Assembly (NCBI GenBank): GCA_903839675.1
Contig: CAIMDB010000018.1
Span: 38,553 to 102,552 of the forward strand
Length of the DNA: 64,000 nt
Direction: 5' to 3'
Origin: an uncultured Sphingomonadales bacterium
GTDB lineage: Bacteria > Pseudomonadota > Alphaproteobacteria > Sphingomonadales > Sphingomonadaceae
Under the pieces are notes generated by a model, which was given only the letters and a program-made list of their open reading frames with translations, had not been told where the DNA came from and did not search any database. This document shows, piece by piece, positions 17,300 to 26,456 of this stretch; the stretch's first letter is position 1, and each line of letters starts with the position of its first letter. A program made the translations under genes and the position numbers.

Positions 17300-17698
17300 T
17301 CAATCCCCGAAGAAATTCAGTTCCAGTAGAACTCCGTTGGGGTCCTGCGTGAAGACCTGACGCAGACCAATTGCGGCAATGAGGTTCACCTGATGATCCA
17401 TGTCGCGGGCGTTAAGTCGCGCCATGACGTCATCATAGCCCGAACAGTTAAGCGCGATATGGTGGATGGAACCGGTTGGCCCCGTGGCGACGTCGCGGTC
17501 ATAAGTGCGAACACAATCCAGGCTGTTGATGTGCAGGATCGGGCGGCCCGCGCCATCATACATCCATTGCGCTGTCTGCGGCGTCAGCGGAGGCGGGGCG
17601 TCGCGGCGTTCAAGGTCCAATAGTTCCGCATAAAAGTCGCACGTTCCGTCCAGATCGGCCGTGATGATGTTGACATGGTCGAGTGCGTTGACCTTCAT
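17300..17698 (-). CDS. VOC-family (glyoxalase/dioxygenase fold) protein
   Basis: This 132-residue protein has one vicinal-oxygen-chelate fold, starting with L-D-H-V-N-I-I-T-A-D-L and ending in D-P-N-G-V-L-L-E-L-N-F. Candidate metal ligands are His8, the His-His in S-I-H-H-I-A-L and the final Glu. ATG 17698 follows AAGGAA; the frame opens further upstream but only as a shadow of the next SDR. It is the third gene of a minus-strand unit after two LigD-like SDRs. It could be a lyase, isomerase or extradiol dioxygenase; the substrate is unknown. Confidence 0.8.
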   Translation of the reverse strand: MKVNALDHVNIITADLDGTCDFYAELLDLERRDAPPPLTPQTAQWMYDGAGRPILHINSLDCVRTYDRDVATGPTGSIHHIALNCSGYDDVMARLNARDMDHQVNLIAAIGLRQVFTQDPNGVLLELNFFGD

Positions 17699-17711
17699 GC
17701 GGCTGTTCCTT

Positions 17712-18614
17712 CTAAGTGGCCTTGCGCGCCGCAGCGCGGGCTTCCGAATAGCGATCCCGACGGAATTTTTCGAAGCCGGTCCGCTTTTCGAAGCCCGGAT
17801 CTTCAGGCAAGTCACGGAAATCTGCAAGATATTCCTGAAACAGCTCGGAGACCTCGTCCTTGAACTCGGGGTGCGAGAAGATATAGGTCCTGTTTTCGCG
17901 CATGCCTTCAAGAACGCGTGCGGCAATGACGTCTGGCTCCATGCCGAATTCGTGGAATTCGGCCAGGCGCTGGACGTTGGCGGTGTCGACTGGCTTCGCG
18001 CCGTCGAGCAATTCCTTGGGGCGGACATCATCGCTGGCGTAAATGTAAGATTTGACGAGGCCGGGGCACAGGATCGACACGCCAATGCCATGCGGCGCGA
18101 GGCTGTAGCGCAGCGATTCAGACATGCCGCGCAAGGCGAACTTGGTCGTGTTGTAAATGCCCGGTGCGCCTGATGCGAGCCAGCCGGCCATCGACGCTGT
18201 GTTGACGATATACCCGCCATTGCCCGCCGCAATCATGCGCGGGACGAAGGTCATCACGCCATTGATGGGGCCATGCAGGTTGACGCCCATCACCCAATCC
18301 CAGTCAGAATAGCTTGAGTCTTCAATGGTTTGAAAAAGGTTGATGCCTGCGTTGTTGAACAGCAAGCTGACAGGTCCAAACTTGGCCTCGACTTCATCTG
18401 CGGCCTTTTCCATCGCATCGCGCGATGACACGTCGACCTGCACACCCATGACGCTCTGATTGTCGAGCGTTTTCAGGGCCTTTTCGATGGCGTCCTGACG
18501 GATGTCGGCAATGGCGACCTTGCAGCCTTCCGCCAGCAATGCACGAACAAGGCCGATGCCGATGCCGTTAGCGCCGCCGGTGACGAAGGCAGTACGTCCC
18601 GCAAACTCGATCAT
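17712..18614 (-). CDS. LigD-like Calpha-dehydrogenase (SDR) B
   Basis: This 300-residue SDR has the nucleotide motif T-G-G-A-N-G-I-G, N-N-A-G-I-N, a catalytic Ser in N-T-A-S-M-A-G and the active-site Y-N-T-T-K. The stretch D-W-D-W-V-M-G-V-N-L-H-G-P-I-N-G-V and the long C-terminal tail match LigD, LigL, LigN and LigO. Those are Calpha-dehydrogenases that oxidise the benzylic alcohol of lignin beta-ether dimers. Its ATG overlaps the stop of the upstream SDR. Two paralogues in a row suggest opposite stereochemistry or different dimers, as with LigD and LigN. A more general SDR role is possible. Confidence 0.82.
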   Translation of the reverse strand: MIEFAGRTAFVTGGANGIGIGLVRALLAEGCKVAIADIRQDAIEKALKTLDNQSVMGVQVDVSSRDAMEKAADEVEAKFGPVSLLFNNAGINLFQTIEDSSYSDWDWVMGVNLHGPINGVMTFVPRMIAAGNGGYIVNTASMAGWLASGAPGIYNTTKFALRGMSESLRYSLAPHGIGVSILCPGLVKSYIYASDDVRPKELLDGAKPVDTANVQRLAEFHEFGMEPDVIAARVLEGMRENRTYIFSHPEFKDEVSELFQEYLADFRDLPEDPGFEKRTGFEKFRRDRYSEARAAARKAT

Positions 18615-19519
18615 GCCTTCAATTCCTTCTGGCGCTTGATTTCATCGGCCCAGATCGGGCTGTTGAACAGCATGGAGAACGTTTGCTTATACTCCTCGTT
18701 CTGCGGGAGTTTGGCCGGGACCGAAGCGATCATTGCATTGGCGCGGTCGGTCACGCCGTCAAGGAATTCGGCATGCGTCAGGATGTAGAGCTCATCGTTG
18801 AGGATGCCCTCCAGCACGCGTTCCCCGACCTGTTCCTTGGTGTGGTAGAGGTGGAAGAAATTGCCGCCATTCTGCCGGCGCTTGTCGGCTTCGGCATAGC
18901 CCGTTTCGGCGAGTTCGGCAGGGCGGGTTTTGCTCGCTTCGGCAATGTTTGACTGCACGGCCCCTGGGCAGAAAGCGGAGCAGATGACGCCCTTTGCTTC
19001 AAGTTCCGGGCGCATGCATTCCATCATCGTGACGACGGCGGCTTTGCCGGTGGAATAGATCGTCGTTCCGCCAACAGGCACGATGCCTGACATGGAAGCC
19101 GTGTTGACGATGTGCCCGCCTTCGCCGTGCGACAGGATACGCGGAAGCATGGTCGTTACGCCGTTGATGGTGCCGCCCAGATTGACCCCCATCACCCAAT
19201 CCCAGTCGGCATAGCTCGCCATTTCCGTTGGCCCAACGACGGCGACGCCTGCGTTGTTGCAGAGGATGTGAATCTTCCCGAATCGTGCTTCTGTGGCGTC
19301 GGCAGCCTCGGCAAACTGGGCGCGGTTGGTGACGTCGAGTTTCAGGGCCAGAACGCGTTCCGGCGAGCCCAGTTCTGCCTTGGCCTCTTCCAGATGATCG
19401 TCGCGGATGTCAGCAACGACGACATTCATGCCGGCGCCAAGCAGGGCCTTTGCGATGCCGAGGCCGATGCCGGAGGCGCCGCCTGTGATGAATGCTGTCT
19501 TGCCGGGTAGATTTTGCAT
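18611..19519 (-). CDS. LigD-like Calpha-dehydrogenase (SDR) A
   Basis: This 302-residue SDR has T-G-G-A-S-G-I-G, N-N-A-G, N-T-A-S-M-S-G and the active-site Y-S-T-G-K. Like its downstream paralogue it carries the LigD-type D-W-D-W-V-M-G-V-N-L-G-G-T-I-N-G-V. It also has the LigD-like C-terminal segment Q-S-N-I-A-E-A-S-K-T-R-P-A. The ATG at 19519 follows GGAGAGG. The frame continues upstream to 19642 through the promoter, which I do not count. It is the first gene of a three-gene minus-strand operon divergent from an MFS transporter. Oxidation of the Calpha alcohol before ether cleavage is the proposed role. Confidence 0.85.
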   Translation of the reverse strand: MQNLPGKTAFITGGASGIGLGIAKALLGAGMNVVVADIRDDHLEEAKAELGSPERVLALKLDVTNRAQFAEAADATEARFGKIHILCNNAGVAVVGPTEMASYADWDWVMGVNLGGTINGVTTMLPRILSHGEGGHIVNTASMSGIVPVGGTTIYSTGKAAVVTMMECMRPELEAKGVICSAFCPGAVQSNIAEASKTRPAELAETGYAEADKRRQNGGNFFHLYHTKEQVGERVLEGILNDELYILTHAEFLDGVTDRANAMIASVPAKLPQNEEYKQTFSMLFNSPIWADEIKRQKELKA

Positions 19520-19622
19520 GTGCCTGTCCTCTCCGCCTGCCGACCGGGTCTCCGATCCGTGCTTCTTGTTGCCATATCTGACGCTGCCATACAAAATGAC
19601 TGGACAGCAACGGCCAAACAAT

Positions 19623-19643
19623 ATTGTATCTAATACATACAAT
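19623..19643. promoter_or_regulatory. Inverted repeat in SDR/MFS divergent promoter
   Basis: ATTGTAT (19623-19629) and ATACAAT (19637-19643) form a perfect 7-bp inverted repeat with a 7-base spacer. TTGTAT and ATACAA are also the halves of the 10-bp palindrome seen at other promoters. A further variant, TGCCATACAAAATGA, lies at 19586-19600. The 189-base gap therefore looks like a two-way control region. Confidence 0.5.
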
Positions 19644-19708
19644 CTTGAGGTTGGGAAGCGCGAACGTCAATCGCTGCTCGCCGAAAGTGAAGAGAGAGGA
19701 GAGCGTGC

Positions 19709-21109
19709 ATGGCGGGACCGATTGGCGCGACAAGCGATCTGAAGACAAGCGCGGTTGCTGAGGCGCGCGCCTGGCCGTCGGCAGGTGCTGCCTATTGGGC
19801 ACTGGCCGTCATCATTCTGGCCACCTTTATGTCGTTCCTCGATCAGGTCGTATTCGGGATGCTCGCGGAAAGCATCAAACGTGACTTCCAACTGACCGAT
19901 ACGCAACTCGGCTTTCTGGCCGGGCCGGCGACAATCATCTGCTATTTCTTCGTCGGCATTCCGCTCGGCCGTCTTGCAGATATCTATCCACGCAAGCTGG
20001 TCCTTTCGGCGAGCGCCGCATTTGTGGGCATACTTGTCGCACTCAGCGGGATTGCGCAGAATTTTTCGCAATTCGTCGGGTCGCGCGTGTTTCTGGCCGC
20101 GGGCGGATCAGCCCATGCGCCGTCTTCTTACTCCCTGCTAACGGACGCTTTTCCGCCGCGCATTCTGACGCGCGCTTTTGCTCTGCTGCAGCTGGGCTTC
20201 ATCGGCGGGACGACGCTTGGGCCGATCATCGGCGGGCAACTGGTGACGGCGTCGGCGGGTTGGGACGGGGCAACCTTCATGGGTCTGTCCATCTATAACT
20301 GGCAGTTGGCGCTCATCTATCTATCTGTGCCAACGCTGATTGCGTCGCTCTTGTTCTTGACCGTGAAGGAGCCGCTGCGACTTGCGCCGAACCAGTCCGC
20401 TGTCCAGATTCCAACGGACGTTGGCCTAGGCCGCAAGATGATCACCTTCATGGGGTTTGACGCTGCAAAAGCGATCCATGCCGGTGGCCGTGTCTATTAT
20501 CCCATGTTCGGTGCATTGGCTCTTAGCGCCATTGAATCCTTCGGGATCATGTTCTGGCGGACACCTTATTTGATGCGTGAATTTGGGTGGGATGCCAGCC
20601 AGATCGGGAATCTCATCGGCAGTGTGGCACTCGTGGCATCGCTGGCGGGCATGCTCGTTGGCGGGATATTTGTGGAGTGGCTTGCGAAGCGACATCGCGA
20701 CGCGAATGTCCGTGCGGCGTTCGTCTGTTACTGCGGATCGACAGTCGTTATCATCACAGCCTTGCTCATCCCCGATCCCTATTGGTCCACGATTGCGTTC
20801 GGCTGCGGCGCCTTCTTTGCGATTGCCGGGGCCGTGCCGCAAAATGCCGCCATCCAACGGGTCGCGCCGAACGATATGCGTGGGCAAGTAACGGCCTTCT
20901 ATCTGTTTATGTTCACCTTCTTCGGCGCGATGGGCAGCTGGTTCATCGGCATTGTTTCTGACTTTGTGACGCAGGATCTTGGGCAGGCCATCCTGCTGAC
21001 CGCGATCACGCTGATGCCGCTAGGAGCCTATCTGATGTTCCGCGCCATCAAACCCTATCGCGAGGAAGTCGAACGCCTCGAAGCACTTGAAAAGCAGGTT
21101 GCGGCCTAA
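19709..21109 (+). CDS. MFS transporter
   Basis: This 466-residue membrane protein has about twelve hydrophobic segments. It carries the MFS loop motif G-R-L-A-D-I-Y-P-R-K between the second and third, and an early charged site S-F-L-D-Q-V-V-F. It belongs to the large MFS group common in sphingomonad aromatic-catabolic clusters. AGAGAGGAGAG precedes the ATG. It heads a plus-strand unit with an NTF2-fold protein, an aldehyde dehydrogenase, LigW and a second MFS. Uptake of an aromatic acid or dimer is likely; direction and substrate are not proven. Confidence 0.88.
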   Translation: MAGPIGATSDLKTSAVAEARAWPSAGAAYWALAVIILATFMSFLDQVVFGMLAESIKRDFQLTDTQLGFLAGPATIICYFFVGIPLGRLADIYPRKLVLSASAAFVGILVALSGIAQNFSQFVGSRVFLAAGGSAHAPSSYSLLTDAFPPRILTRAFALLQLGFIGGTTLGPIIGGQLVTASAGWDGATFMGLSIYNWQLALIYLSVPTLIASLLFLTVKEPLRLAPNQSAVQIPTDVGLGRKMITFMGFDAAKAIHAGGRVYYPMFGALALSAIESFGIMFWRTPYLMREFGWDASQIGNLIGSVALVASLAGMLVGGIFVEWLAKRHRDANVRAAFVCYCGSTVVIITALLIPDPYWSTIAFGCGAFFAIAGAVPQNAAIQRVAPNDMRGQVTAFYLFMFTFFGAMGSWFIGIVSDFVTQDLGQAILLTAITLMPLGAYLMFRAIKPYREEVERLEALEKQVAA

Positions 21110-21131
21110 ACCCAATTCAAAGGAGAATCTC

Positions 21132-21869
21132 GTGTCTGAAGATCGTATTGCCGCCCTCGAAGCGCAACTGGCCGCGCTCACCAAGCGTGTGACCATCTGT
21201 GAAGACGAACAGTCTGTCCGTAAACTGCATCATCTCTACGGCTATCTGATCGACAAGTGCCTGTATCGCGAGGTTGTCGACCTGTTCACCGAGGATTGCG
21301 AAGTTCATTTCTTCGGCGGCATCTACAAGGGCAAGGCGGGCGCTGCGCGCCTTTATATTGAGCGGTTCCAGAAGAACTTCACGCACGGCAACAATGGCCC
21401 GATTGACGGCTTCCTGCTCGATCATCCGCAGCATCAGGACGTGGTGGATATCCAGCCGGATGGTGTGACGGCGCTCGCGCGCTTCCGCTGCACCATGCAG
21501 GCGGGGCGCCACAAGGATTACACCGGCGACAACCCGATGCAGAGCGTCCGCCAATGGTGGGAAGGCGGCATTTACGAGAACACCTACAAGAAGGTGGACG
21601 GCGTGTGGCGCATTCATATTCTCGACTATGCGCCGCAATGGCATGCCGATTATGAAACCGGCTGGGCGCACACGCGGCCCAACTACGTGCCGTTCCTCGA
21701 CAAGACCATCCCGGAAGATCCGACGGGTCCTGACGTCCTGAAGGACGGCGTCTGGCTCTGGCCGACGCACAAGGTCGTGCCGTTCCACAACACTCATCCC
21801 GTGACCGGCGCACCGATTTTACCGGAACGCTGGCAGGGTGACATTGACCGCGAAAAGGCCGCAAAGTGA
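21132..21869 (+). CDS. NTF2/SnoaL-fold protein, LdpA-like lyase candidate
   Basis: This 245-residue protein starts with a short coiled segment (I-A-A-L-E-A-Q-L-A-A-L) followed by an NTF2/SnoaL-like cone fold. Features include L-H-H-L-Y-G-Y-L-I-D-K, the E-D-C-E-V-H-F-F-G strand and V-W-R-I-H-I-L-D-Y. The start is GTG 21132, because AGGAGA lies just upstream. Sphingomonads use a protein of this fold (LdpA) as a cofactor-free lyase that removes formaldehyde from diarylpropanes to give lignostilbenes. A lignostilbene dioxygenase is encoded nearby at 26911-28395, which supports such a role. This is a family and context inference; other SnoaL-like proteins are isomerases or hydratases. Confidence 0.72.
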   Translation: MSEDRIAALEAQLAALTKRVTICEDEQSVRKLHHLYGYLIDKCLYREVVDLFTEDCEVHFFGGIYKGKAGAARLYIERFQKNFTHGNNGPIDGFLLDHPQHQDVVDIQPDGVTALARFRCTMQAGRHKDYTGDNPMQSVRQWWEGGIYENTYKKVDGVWRIHILDYAPQWHADYETGWAHTRPNYVPFLDKTIPEDPTGPDVLKDGVWLWPTHKVVPFHNTHPVTGAPILPERWQGDIDREKAAK

Positions 21870-23296
21870 GCAGCTATCCTGAACTCTACATGATCATTGA
21901 CGGCGAGCGGGTGTCCGCTGGCCATCGAGCAACGCACAAGGTCGTCAATCCGGCCACCGGCGAGACGCTGGGCGAACTGCCTTTGGCCGATGCGGCAGAC
22001 CTCGACCGTGCGTTGGAGACGGCGCAGCGCGGCTTCCTCATCTGGCGGGAGTCGTCGCCGCAGCAACGTGCCGCCGTCCTGCAAGGGGCCGCTCGGTTGA
22101 TGCTGGAGCGTCAGGAAGACCTAGCCCGCATAGCGACGTTGGAAGAGGGAAAGACCCTTGGTGAGGCGCGCATCGAAGTGATGATGAACGTCGGCTTGTT
22201 CAACTTCTACGCGGGTGAAACGCAGCGCATCTACGGGCGCCAGCTCGTCCGCCCGGCGGGTATGCGCTCGACCGTAATGTATGAGCCGGTCGGTCCGGTG
22301 GCCGCGTTCAGCCCCTGGAATTTCCCGCTCGGCAATCCGGGCCGCAAGCTCGGCGCACCGATTGCGGCGGGCTGCTCGGTCATCATGAAGTCGGCGGAAG
22401 AGACGCCTGCATCCGCGCTCGGCGTCTTGCAGTGTCTCTTGGATGCCGGGCTACCGAAGGAAGTGGCGCAGGCGGTATTCGGCGTGCCGGATCAGGTGTC
22501 GCGCCATCTGCTGGCGTCGCCCATCATCCGTAAGCTGAGCTTCACCGGTTCGACGGTTGTCGGCAAGCATCTGGCGAAGCTGGCGGCCGAAGATATGAAG
22601 CGGACGACGATGGAACTGGGCGGGCATGGGCCTGTGCTGGTGTTTGACGACGTCGATGTGGACACCGTGCTCAACACCATGGTGCCTGGCAAGTATCGCA
22701 ATGCGGGGCAGGTCTGCGTGTCGCCGACGCGGTTCATCGTAAACGAGAATGTCTTCGACCGCTTCCGCGACGGCTTTGTTGAACGCGCAAAGACGATCAA
22801 GGTCGGCAATGGTCTCGATCCGGAAAGCCAGATGGGGCCGATGGCCAACCCGCGGCGTCCGGATGCGATGGAGCGGCTGATCGGCGATGCGGTGGCGCGT
22901 GGCGGTAAGCTCGGCACCGGTGGCGAACGCATCGGCAATCAGGGCTTCTTCTACGCGCCGACGGTGCTGTCGGAGGTGCCGCTGGACGCCGACATCATGA
23001 ATGAAGAGCCGTTTGGCCCGGTCGCCATCCTCAACCCCTTTGGCAGCGACGATGACATGATCGCCGAAGCAAACCGCCTGCCTTATGGTCTGGCGGCCTA
23101 TGCCTGGACCAACGATCCCAAGCGCCGGATGCGTCTGGCGCGGGATATCGAAACCGGCATGCTGGGCATCAACACCAACATGATCGGCGGCGCAGACGCG
23201 CCCTTTGGTGGCGTGAAATGGTCTGGCCATGGCCATGAAGATGGCCCCGAAGGTCTGCATGCGTGCCTTGTCACCAAGGCTGTTCACGAAGCCTGA
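21866..23296 (+). CDS. Aldehyde dehydrogenase (succinate-semialdehyde DH-like)
   Basis: This 476-residue aldehyde dehydrogenase resembles the GabD branch. The catalytic nucleophile is Cys284 (G-Q-V-C-V-S) and the base Glu250 (M-E-L-G-G-H). P-W-N-F-P and F-T-G-S-T-V-V-G are intact. The start is GTG 21866, overlapping the upstream stop as GTGA; ATG 21890 is an alternative. It precedes a LigW-type decarboxylase, so oxidation of a formyl group on the ring (for example 5-formylvanillate) to the acid that LigW removes is an attractive guess. Direct evidence for that substrate is lacking. Confidence 0.88.
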   Translation: MSSYPELYMIIDGERVSAGHRATHKVVNPATGETLGELPLADAADLDRALETAQRGFLIWRESSPQQRAAVLQGAARLMLERQEDLARIATLEEGKTLGEARIEVMMNVGLFNFYAGETQRIYGRQLVRPAGMRSTVMYEPVGPVAAFSPWNFPLGNPGRKLGAPIAAGCSVIMKSAEETPASALGVLQCLLDAGLPKEVAQAVFGVPDQVSRHLLASPIIRKLSFTGSTVVGKHLAKLAAEDMKRTTMELGGHGPVLVFDDVDVDTVLNTMVPGKYRNAGQVCVSPTRFIVNENVFDRFRDGFVERAKTIKVGNGLDPESQMGPMANPRRPDAMERLIGDAVARGGKLGTGGERIGNQGFFYAPTVLSEVPLDADIMNEEPFGPVAILNPFGSDDDMIAEANRLPYGLAAYAWTNDPKRRMRLARDIETGMLGINTNMIGGADAPFGGVKWSGHGHEDGPEGLHACLVTKAVHEA

Positions 23297-23319
23297 ATGT
23301 CGCCGGAAAAGGAATTAAA

Positions 23320-24375
23320 ATGACCCACGAACTGAAAACCGGCGGCGACCGAGGCTATTTGCGGATCGCGACAGAGGAAGCCTTTGCCACGCGGGAGCAG
23401 ATTGATGTCTTCCTGCGGATGGTGAAGGACGGAACAGCGGACAAGGGCATGGTCTCGCTATGGGGCTTTTACGCCCAAAGCCCCTCGGAACGCGCGACCC
23501 AGATTATTGACCGGCTGCTCAATCTTGGGGAGCAGCGCATTGCGCATATGAATGAAACGGGGATCGAAAAAGCCATCCTCGCGCTGACTTCGCCCGGGGT
23601 TCAGCCCTTGGCTGATGTGGCGGAAGCCAAGGGGATTGTTGCCCGCGCAAACGACTATTTGGCCGATGCTGTGCAGAAATATCCGGATCGGTACATAGGC
23701 ATGACAGCTGTCGCCCCGCAGGACCCGGAATGGTCCGCTGCGGAAATCCGGCGCGGTGCCAATGAGCTGGGGTTCAAGGGCGTCCAGATCAACAGCCACA
23801 CACAGGGCCATTATCTCGATGAGGCGCAGTTTGACCCGATCTTCCGGGCGTTGGTGGAGACGGGCCAGCCGCTTTACATCCATCCAGCAACGCTGCCCGA
23901 CGACATGATGGGCGGCATGATCGATGCAGGGCTCGATGGGGCGATCTTCGGCTTCGGCGTGGAAACGGCCTATCATCTCCTCCGCCTTGTCACGACGGGC
24001 CTTTTTGACCGCTATCCCGACCTTCAGATCATGGCGGGCCATGGGTGTGAGGCGTTGCCTTATTGGCTGTTCCGGACCAACTACATGCATCAGGCCGGCG
24101 TCCGGTCCAACCGCTATGAACGTCTGAAGCCGCTCAAGCACGACCTGTTCCATTATATGCGCAACAACTTTCTCGGCACCTGTTCAGGCCTGCCATTTGA
24201 ACCGGCGATCAAGTTGATGATCGAGGTGATGGGTGAGGATCGCGTGATGTACGCCATGGATTATCCCTATGAATATGTGGCGGATGAGGTCCGCGCGATG
24301 GACAACCTCGACATTTCGGCAGATCAGAAGAAGAAGTTTTTCCAGACCAACGCAGAACGCTGGTTCAAGTTATAG
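23320..24375 (+). CDS. ligW: 5-carboxyvanillate decarboxylase (LigW-type)
   Basis: This 351-residue amidohydrolase matches LigW closely from the first residues (L-K-T-G-G, Y-L-R-I-A-T-E-E-A-F-A-T-R-E) to the last (F-F-Q-T-N-A-E). The LigW metal ligands fall at identical positions: Glu19, His188, His241 and Asp314. LigW removes CO2 from 5-carboxyvanillate, a product of biphenyl and phenylcoumaran lignin units, to give vanillate. The loop after His241 reads G-C-E where I recall M-G-E in LigW, a small difference near the active site. ATG 23320 follows AAAAGGA. SYK-6 has two such enzymes (LigW and LigW2), so a paralogue is possible. Confidence 0.88.
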   Translation: MTHELKTGGDRGYLRIATEEAFATREQIDVFLRMVKDGTADKGMVSLWGFYAQSPSERATQIIDRLLNLGEQRIAHMNETGIEKAILALTSPGVQPLADVAEAKGIVARANDYLADAVQKYPDRYIGMTAVAPQDPEWSAAEIRRGANELGFKGVQINSHTQGHYLDEAQFDPIFRALVETGQPLYIHPATLPDDMMGGMIDAGLDGAIFGFGVETAYHLLRLVTTGLFDRYPDLQIMAGHGCEALPYWLFRTNYMHQAGVRSNRYERLKPLKHDLFHYMRNNFLGTCSGLPFEPAIKLMIEVMGEDRVMYAMDYPYEYVADEVRAMDNLDISADQKKKFFQTNAERWFKL

Positions 24376-24390
24376 GTGAAGGACGAGAGG

Positions 24391-25998
24391 ATGGGGGAGG
24401 GTAAAGCCGTTCCGGCGAAGGGTGCGTGGTACGCGCTGCTGATCATTGCACTGACCAACGCGATGAGCCTGCTGGACCGCAACATTTTGGCCATCCTTGC
24501 CCCGCGCATCAAGGCGGACCTTGGCGTCGGCGATGCGGAGATGGGCCTGCTCTATGGCACCGTCTTCGCGCTGTTCTATGCCCTGTTTTCGCTCCCGCTC
24601 GGTCGTTTGGCCGATGGATGGGTGCGCACCCGGCTGCTGTCTTTGTGTATCGCTTTCTGGTCGTCGGCGACGGCATTGGCGGCTTTCGCCAGCAGCTTTG
24701 GCGTCCTTGCCTTATCGCGCCTCGGCGTCGGGATCGGGGAGGGGGCGACCCAACCCGCTGGCACCTCGCTCATCTATGATTATTGGCCCAAGGAACGGCG
24801 GGGCTTTGTGATGGCGGTATTGGCCGCCTCCATTGCCATAGGTCTTGGCGGATCGCTGGTTTTGGGCGGCGTGGCATCTGATTGGTGGGACCATGCCTAT
24901 AACAATGGTGGGGCGCCATTGGGATTGTCCGGATGGCAGTTTGCTTTCCTTGCCGCCGCAGCTCCCGGATTTGTTCTTTCGTTCTTCCTCTGGCGCCTGC
25001 GGGAGCCCGAACGCGGCGCGATGGACGGTATCGCTAGCTCCGCTGATCCGGCACCATTTGCTGCATCGGCTGCCGTCCTGGGTTCGGTAACACCGGGTTT
25101 CAACTGGTTGAGCCTGAAACAGCGGGGGGCGACACGCGGCCATTGGATCCTGAACTTAAGCGTGCTTGCGGGCCTCATCGTTTTGATGATCATCTTGGCC
25201 AAGATTTGCGCCCATCTTTCGCCGCGCCCAGATCTTGTTTTCGGGTCGTTCAGCATAAGTCCTCACACCCTCCAGTGGAGCGTGATCGGCTTTGGCGCGT
25301 TCGTGATCATCAACTTGCTGCAGGGACTCTCTCTCTCTGACAAGCCGACCTTTGCGGTGATCGCCGGCTCCCCCACGTTGATGATGGTGATGGCCGTAGG
25401 TGCGCTTCAGTCGGTCATCAACTATGGCATTATGGGCTTCACGCCGAGCTTCCTGATGAAGACCTATGATCTCTCCATGAAAGACACCGCGCTGACCTTC
25501 GGGCTGTTGTCGGCCGCAATTGGCATTGTGGGGCCGATGATCTCCGGCCCGGTGTCGGACATACTCAACAAGAGGTTTCCGGGGCGCGGGCGATCCTATG
25601 TGACGCTCTTTGCGCTCGGCATATCGCCATTCCTTGCAATGTGGGTCTACACCGCGCCGACTTCGGGTGATTTTTTCCTTCGCTTCTCTTTGTACAGCAT
25701 CATCCTAACGGGATGGCTGCCGCCGCTTTATGCCATCATGTACGATCAGGTCTTGCCGCGCATGCGGGGCGTGACCACGAGCGTGTATCTGCTCGTTTTG
25801 ACGATCCTCGGCCTCGGCATTGGGCCCTATCTGGTCGGTCTCATTTCCGATGCGACGGGTGATCTCGGAACAGCGATCCTGTCGATCAATCTGGTTTCAC
25901 CGGTGATCGTCGTCTTGCTGCTGGTCATTGCGACGCGTGCGCAGCGGGATGAGGATAGGCTCATGGAGAATGCGCGGGCCGCCGGCGAGCCCATCTAG
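24391..25998 (+). CDS. MFS transporter (long form)
   Basis: This 535-residue membrane protein has MFS signatures: L-L-D-R-N-I-L in the first helix and G-R-L-A-D-G-W-V-R-T-R in the loop after helix 2. A long extra central segment with hydrophobic stretches makes it bigger than a usual 12-helix MFS. I prefer ATG 24391 because AAGGA precedes it at proper spacing; GTG 24376 directly after the ligW stop is possible. It follows ligW by 15 bases and should be co-transcribed. It probably moves an aromatic acid; specificity is unknown. Confidence 0.85.
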   Translation: MGEGKAVPAKGAWYALLIIALTNAMSLLDRNILAILAPRIKADLGVGDAEMGLLYGTVFALFYALFSLPLGRLADGWVRTRLLSLCIAFWSSATALAAFASSFGVLALSRLGVGIGEGATQPAGTSLIYDYWPKERRGFVMAVLAASIAIGLGGSLVLGGVASDWWDHAYNNGGAPLGLSGWQFAFLAAAAPGFVLSFFLWRLREPERGAMDGIASSADPAPFAASAAVLGSVTPGFNWLSLKQRGATRGHWILNLSVLAGLIVLMIILAKICAHLSPRPDLVFGSFSISPHTLQWSVIGFGAFVIINLLQGLSLSDKPTFAVIAGSPTLMMVMAVGALQSVINYGIMGFTPSFLMKTYDLSMKDTALTFGLLSAAIGIVGPMISGPVSDILNKRFPGRGRSYVTLFALGISPFLAMWVYTAPTSGDFFLRFSLYSIILTGWLPPLYAIMYDQVLPRMRGVTTSVYLLVLTILGLGIGPYLVGLISDATGDLGTAILSINLVSPVIVVLLLVIATRAQRDEDRLMENARAAGEPI

Positions 25999-26069
25999 TC
26001 GCGAAAGGTTTTTCTTGATCCGCGCGGCAACGCATGAGAGCATTGCCGCAGGAAGAAGGGAGCACCGAC

Positions 26070-26456
26070 ATGCCTCTTGCAAACCGAACACCTGTCACAT
26101 TCCTGTTTACACGCGCACGGGAAAAGGCGCTGCCTTACTACCGTGATGTTCTGGGCCTGACTTTTGTGGGGTCTGATCAGTTCGCTGACCGCTTCGATCT
26201 TGATGGCGTCAGCCTGCGTATCGTGCCGATACCGGGCCACAGTCCAAGCCCGCACACGGTTTTGGGGTGGGATGTCCCCGATATCGCCGCAACCTGCGCT
26301 GCGTTGCGGGCCAAAGGCGTCACCTTTGAGATTTATGAAGGCTTTGGCCAGGATGAGCTTGGCATCTGGACCGCACCGGATGGTCACGCGAAAATTGCCT
26401 GGTTCTTAGACCCGGATGGTAACAATCTGAGTGTGACGGAAAGCCCGGCAGGTTAG
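26070..26456 (+). CDS. VOC-family small protein
   Basis: This 128-residue protein has a single VOC domain (V-T-F-L-F-T-R-A-R-E-K-A-L-P-Y-Y-R-D-V-L-G-L, then W-F-L-D-P-D-G-N-N-L-S-V). It lacks a clear N-terminal metal His, so it may bind a ligand rather than catalyse. ATG 26070 follows AAGAAGGG. It is the last gene of the plus-strand unit and its stop overlaps the stop of the convergent DUF3237 gene by four bases. Confidence 0.78.
   Translation: MPLANRTPVTFLFTRAREKALPYYRDVLGLTFVGSDQFADRFDLDGVSLRIVPIPGHSPSPHTVLGWDVPDIAATCAALRAKGVTFEIYEGFGQDELGIWTAPDGHAKIAWFLDPDGNNLSVTESPAG

Noticed and set aside
17300..18232. 310-residue minus-strand frame as one fused protein
   Set aside because: Its first 178 residues are a shadow of the SDR gene in another frame; the real VOC protein starts at 17698 after AAGGAA.
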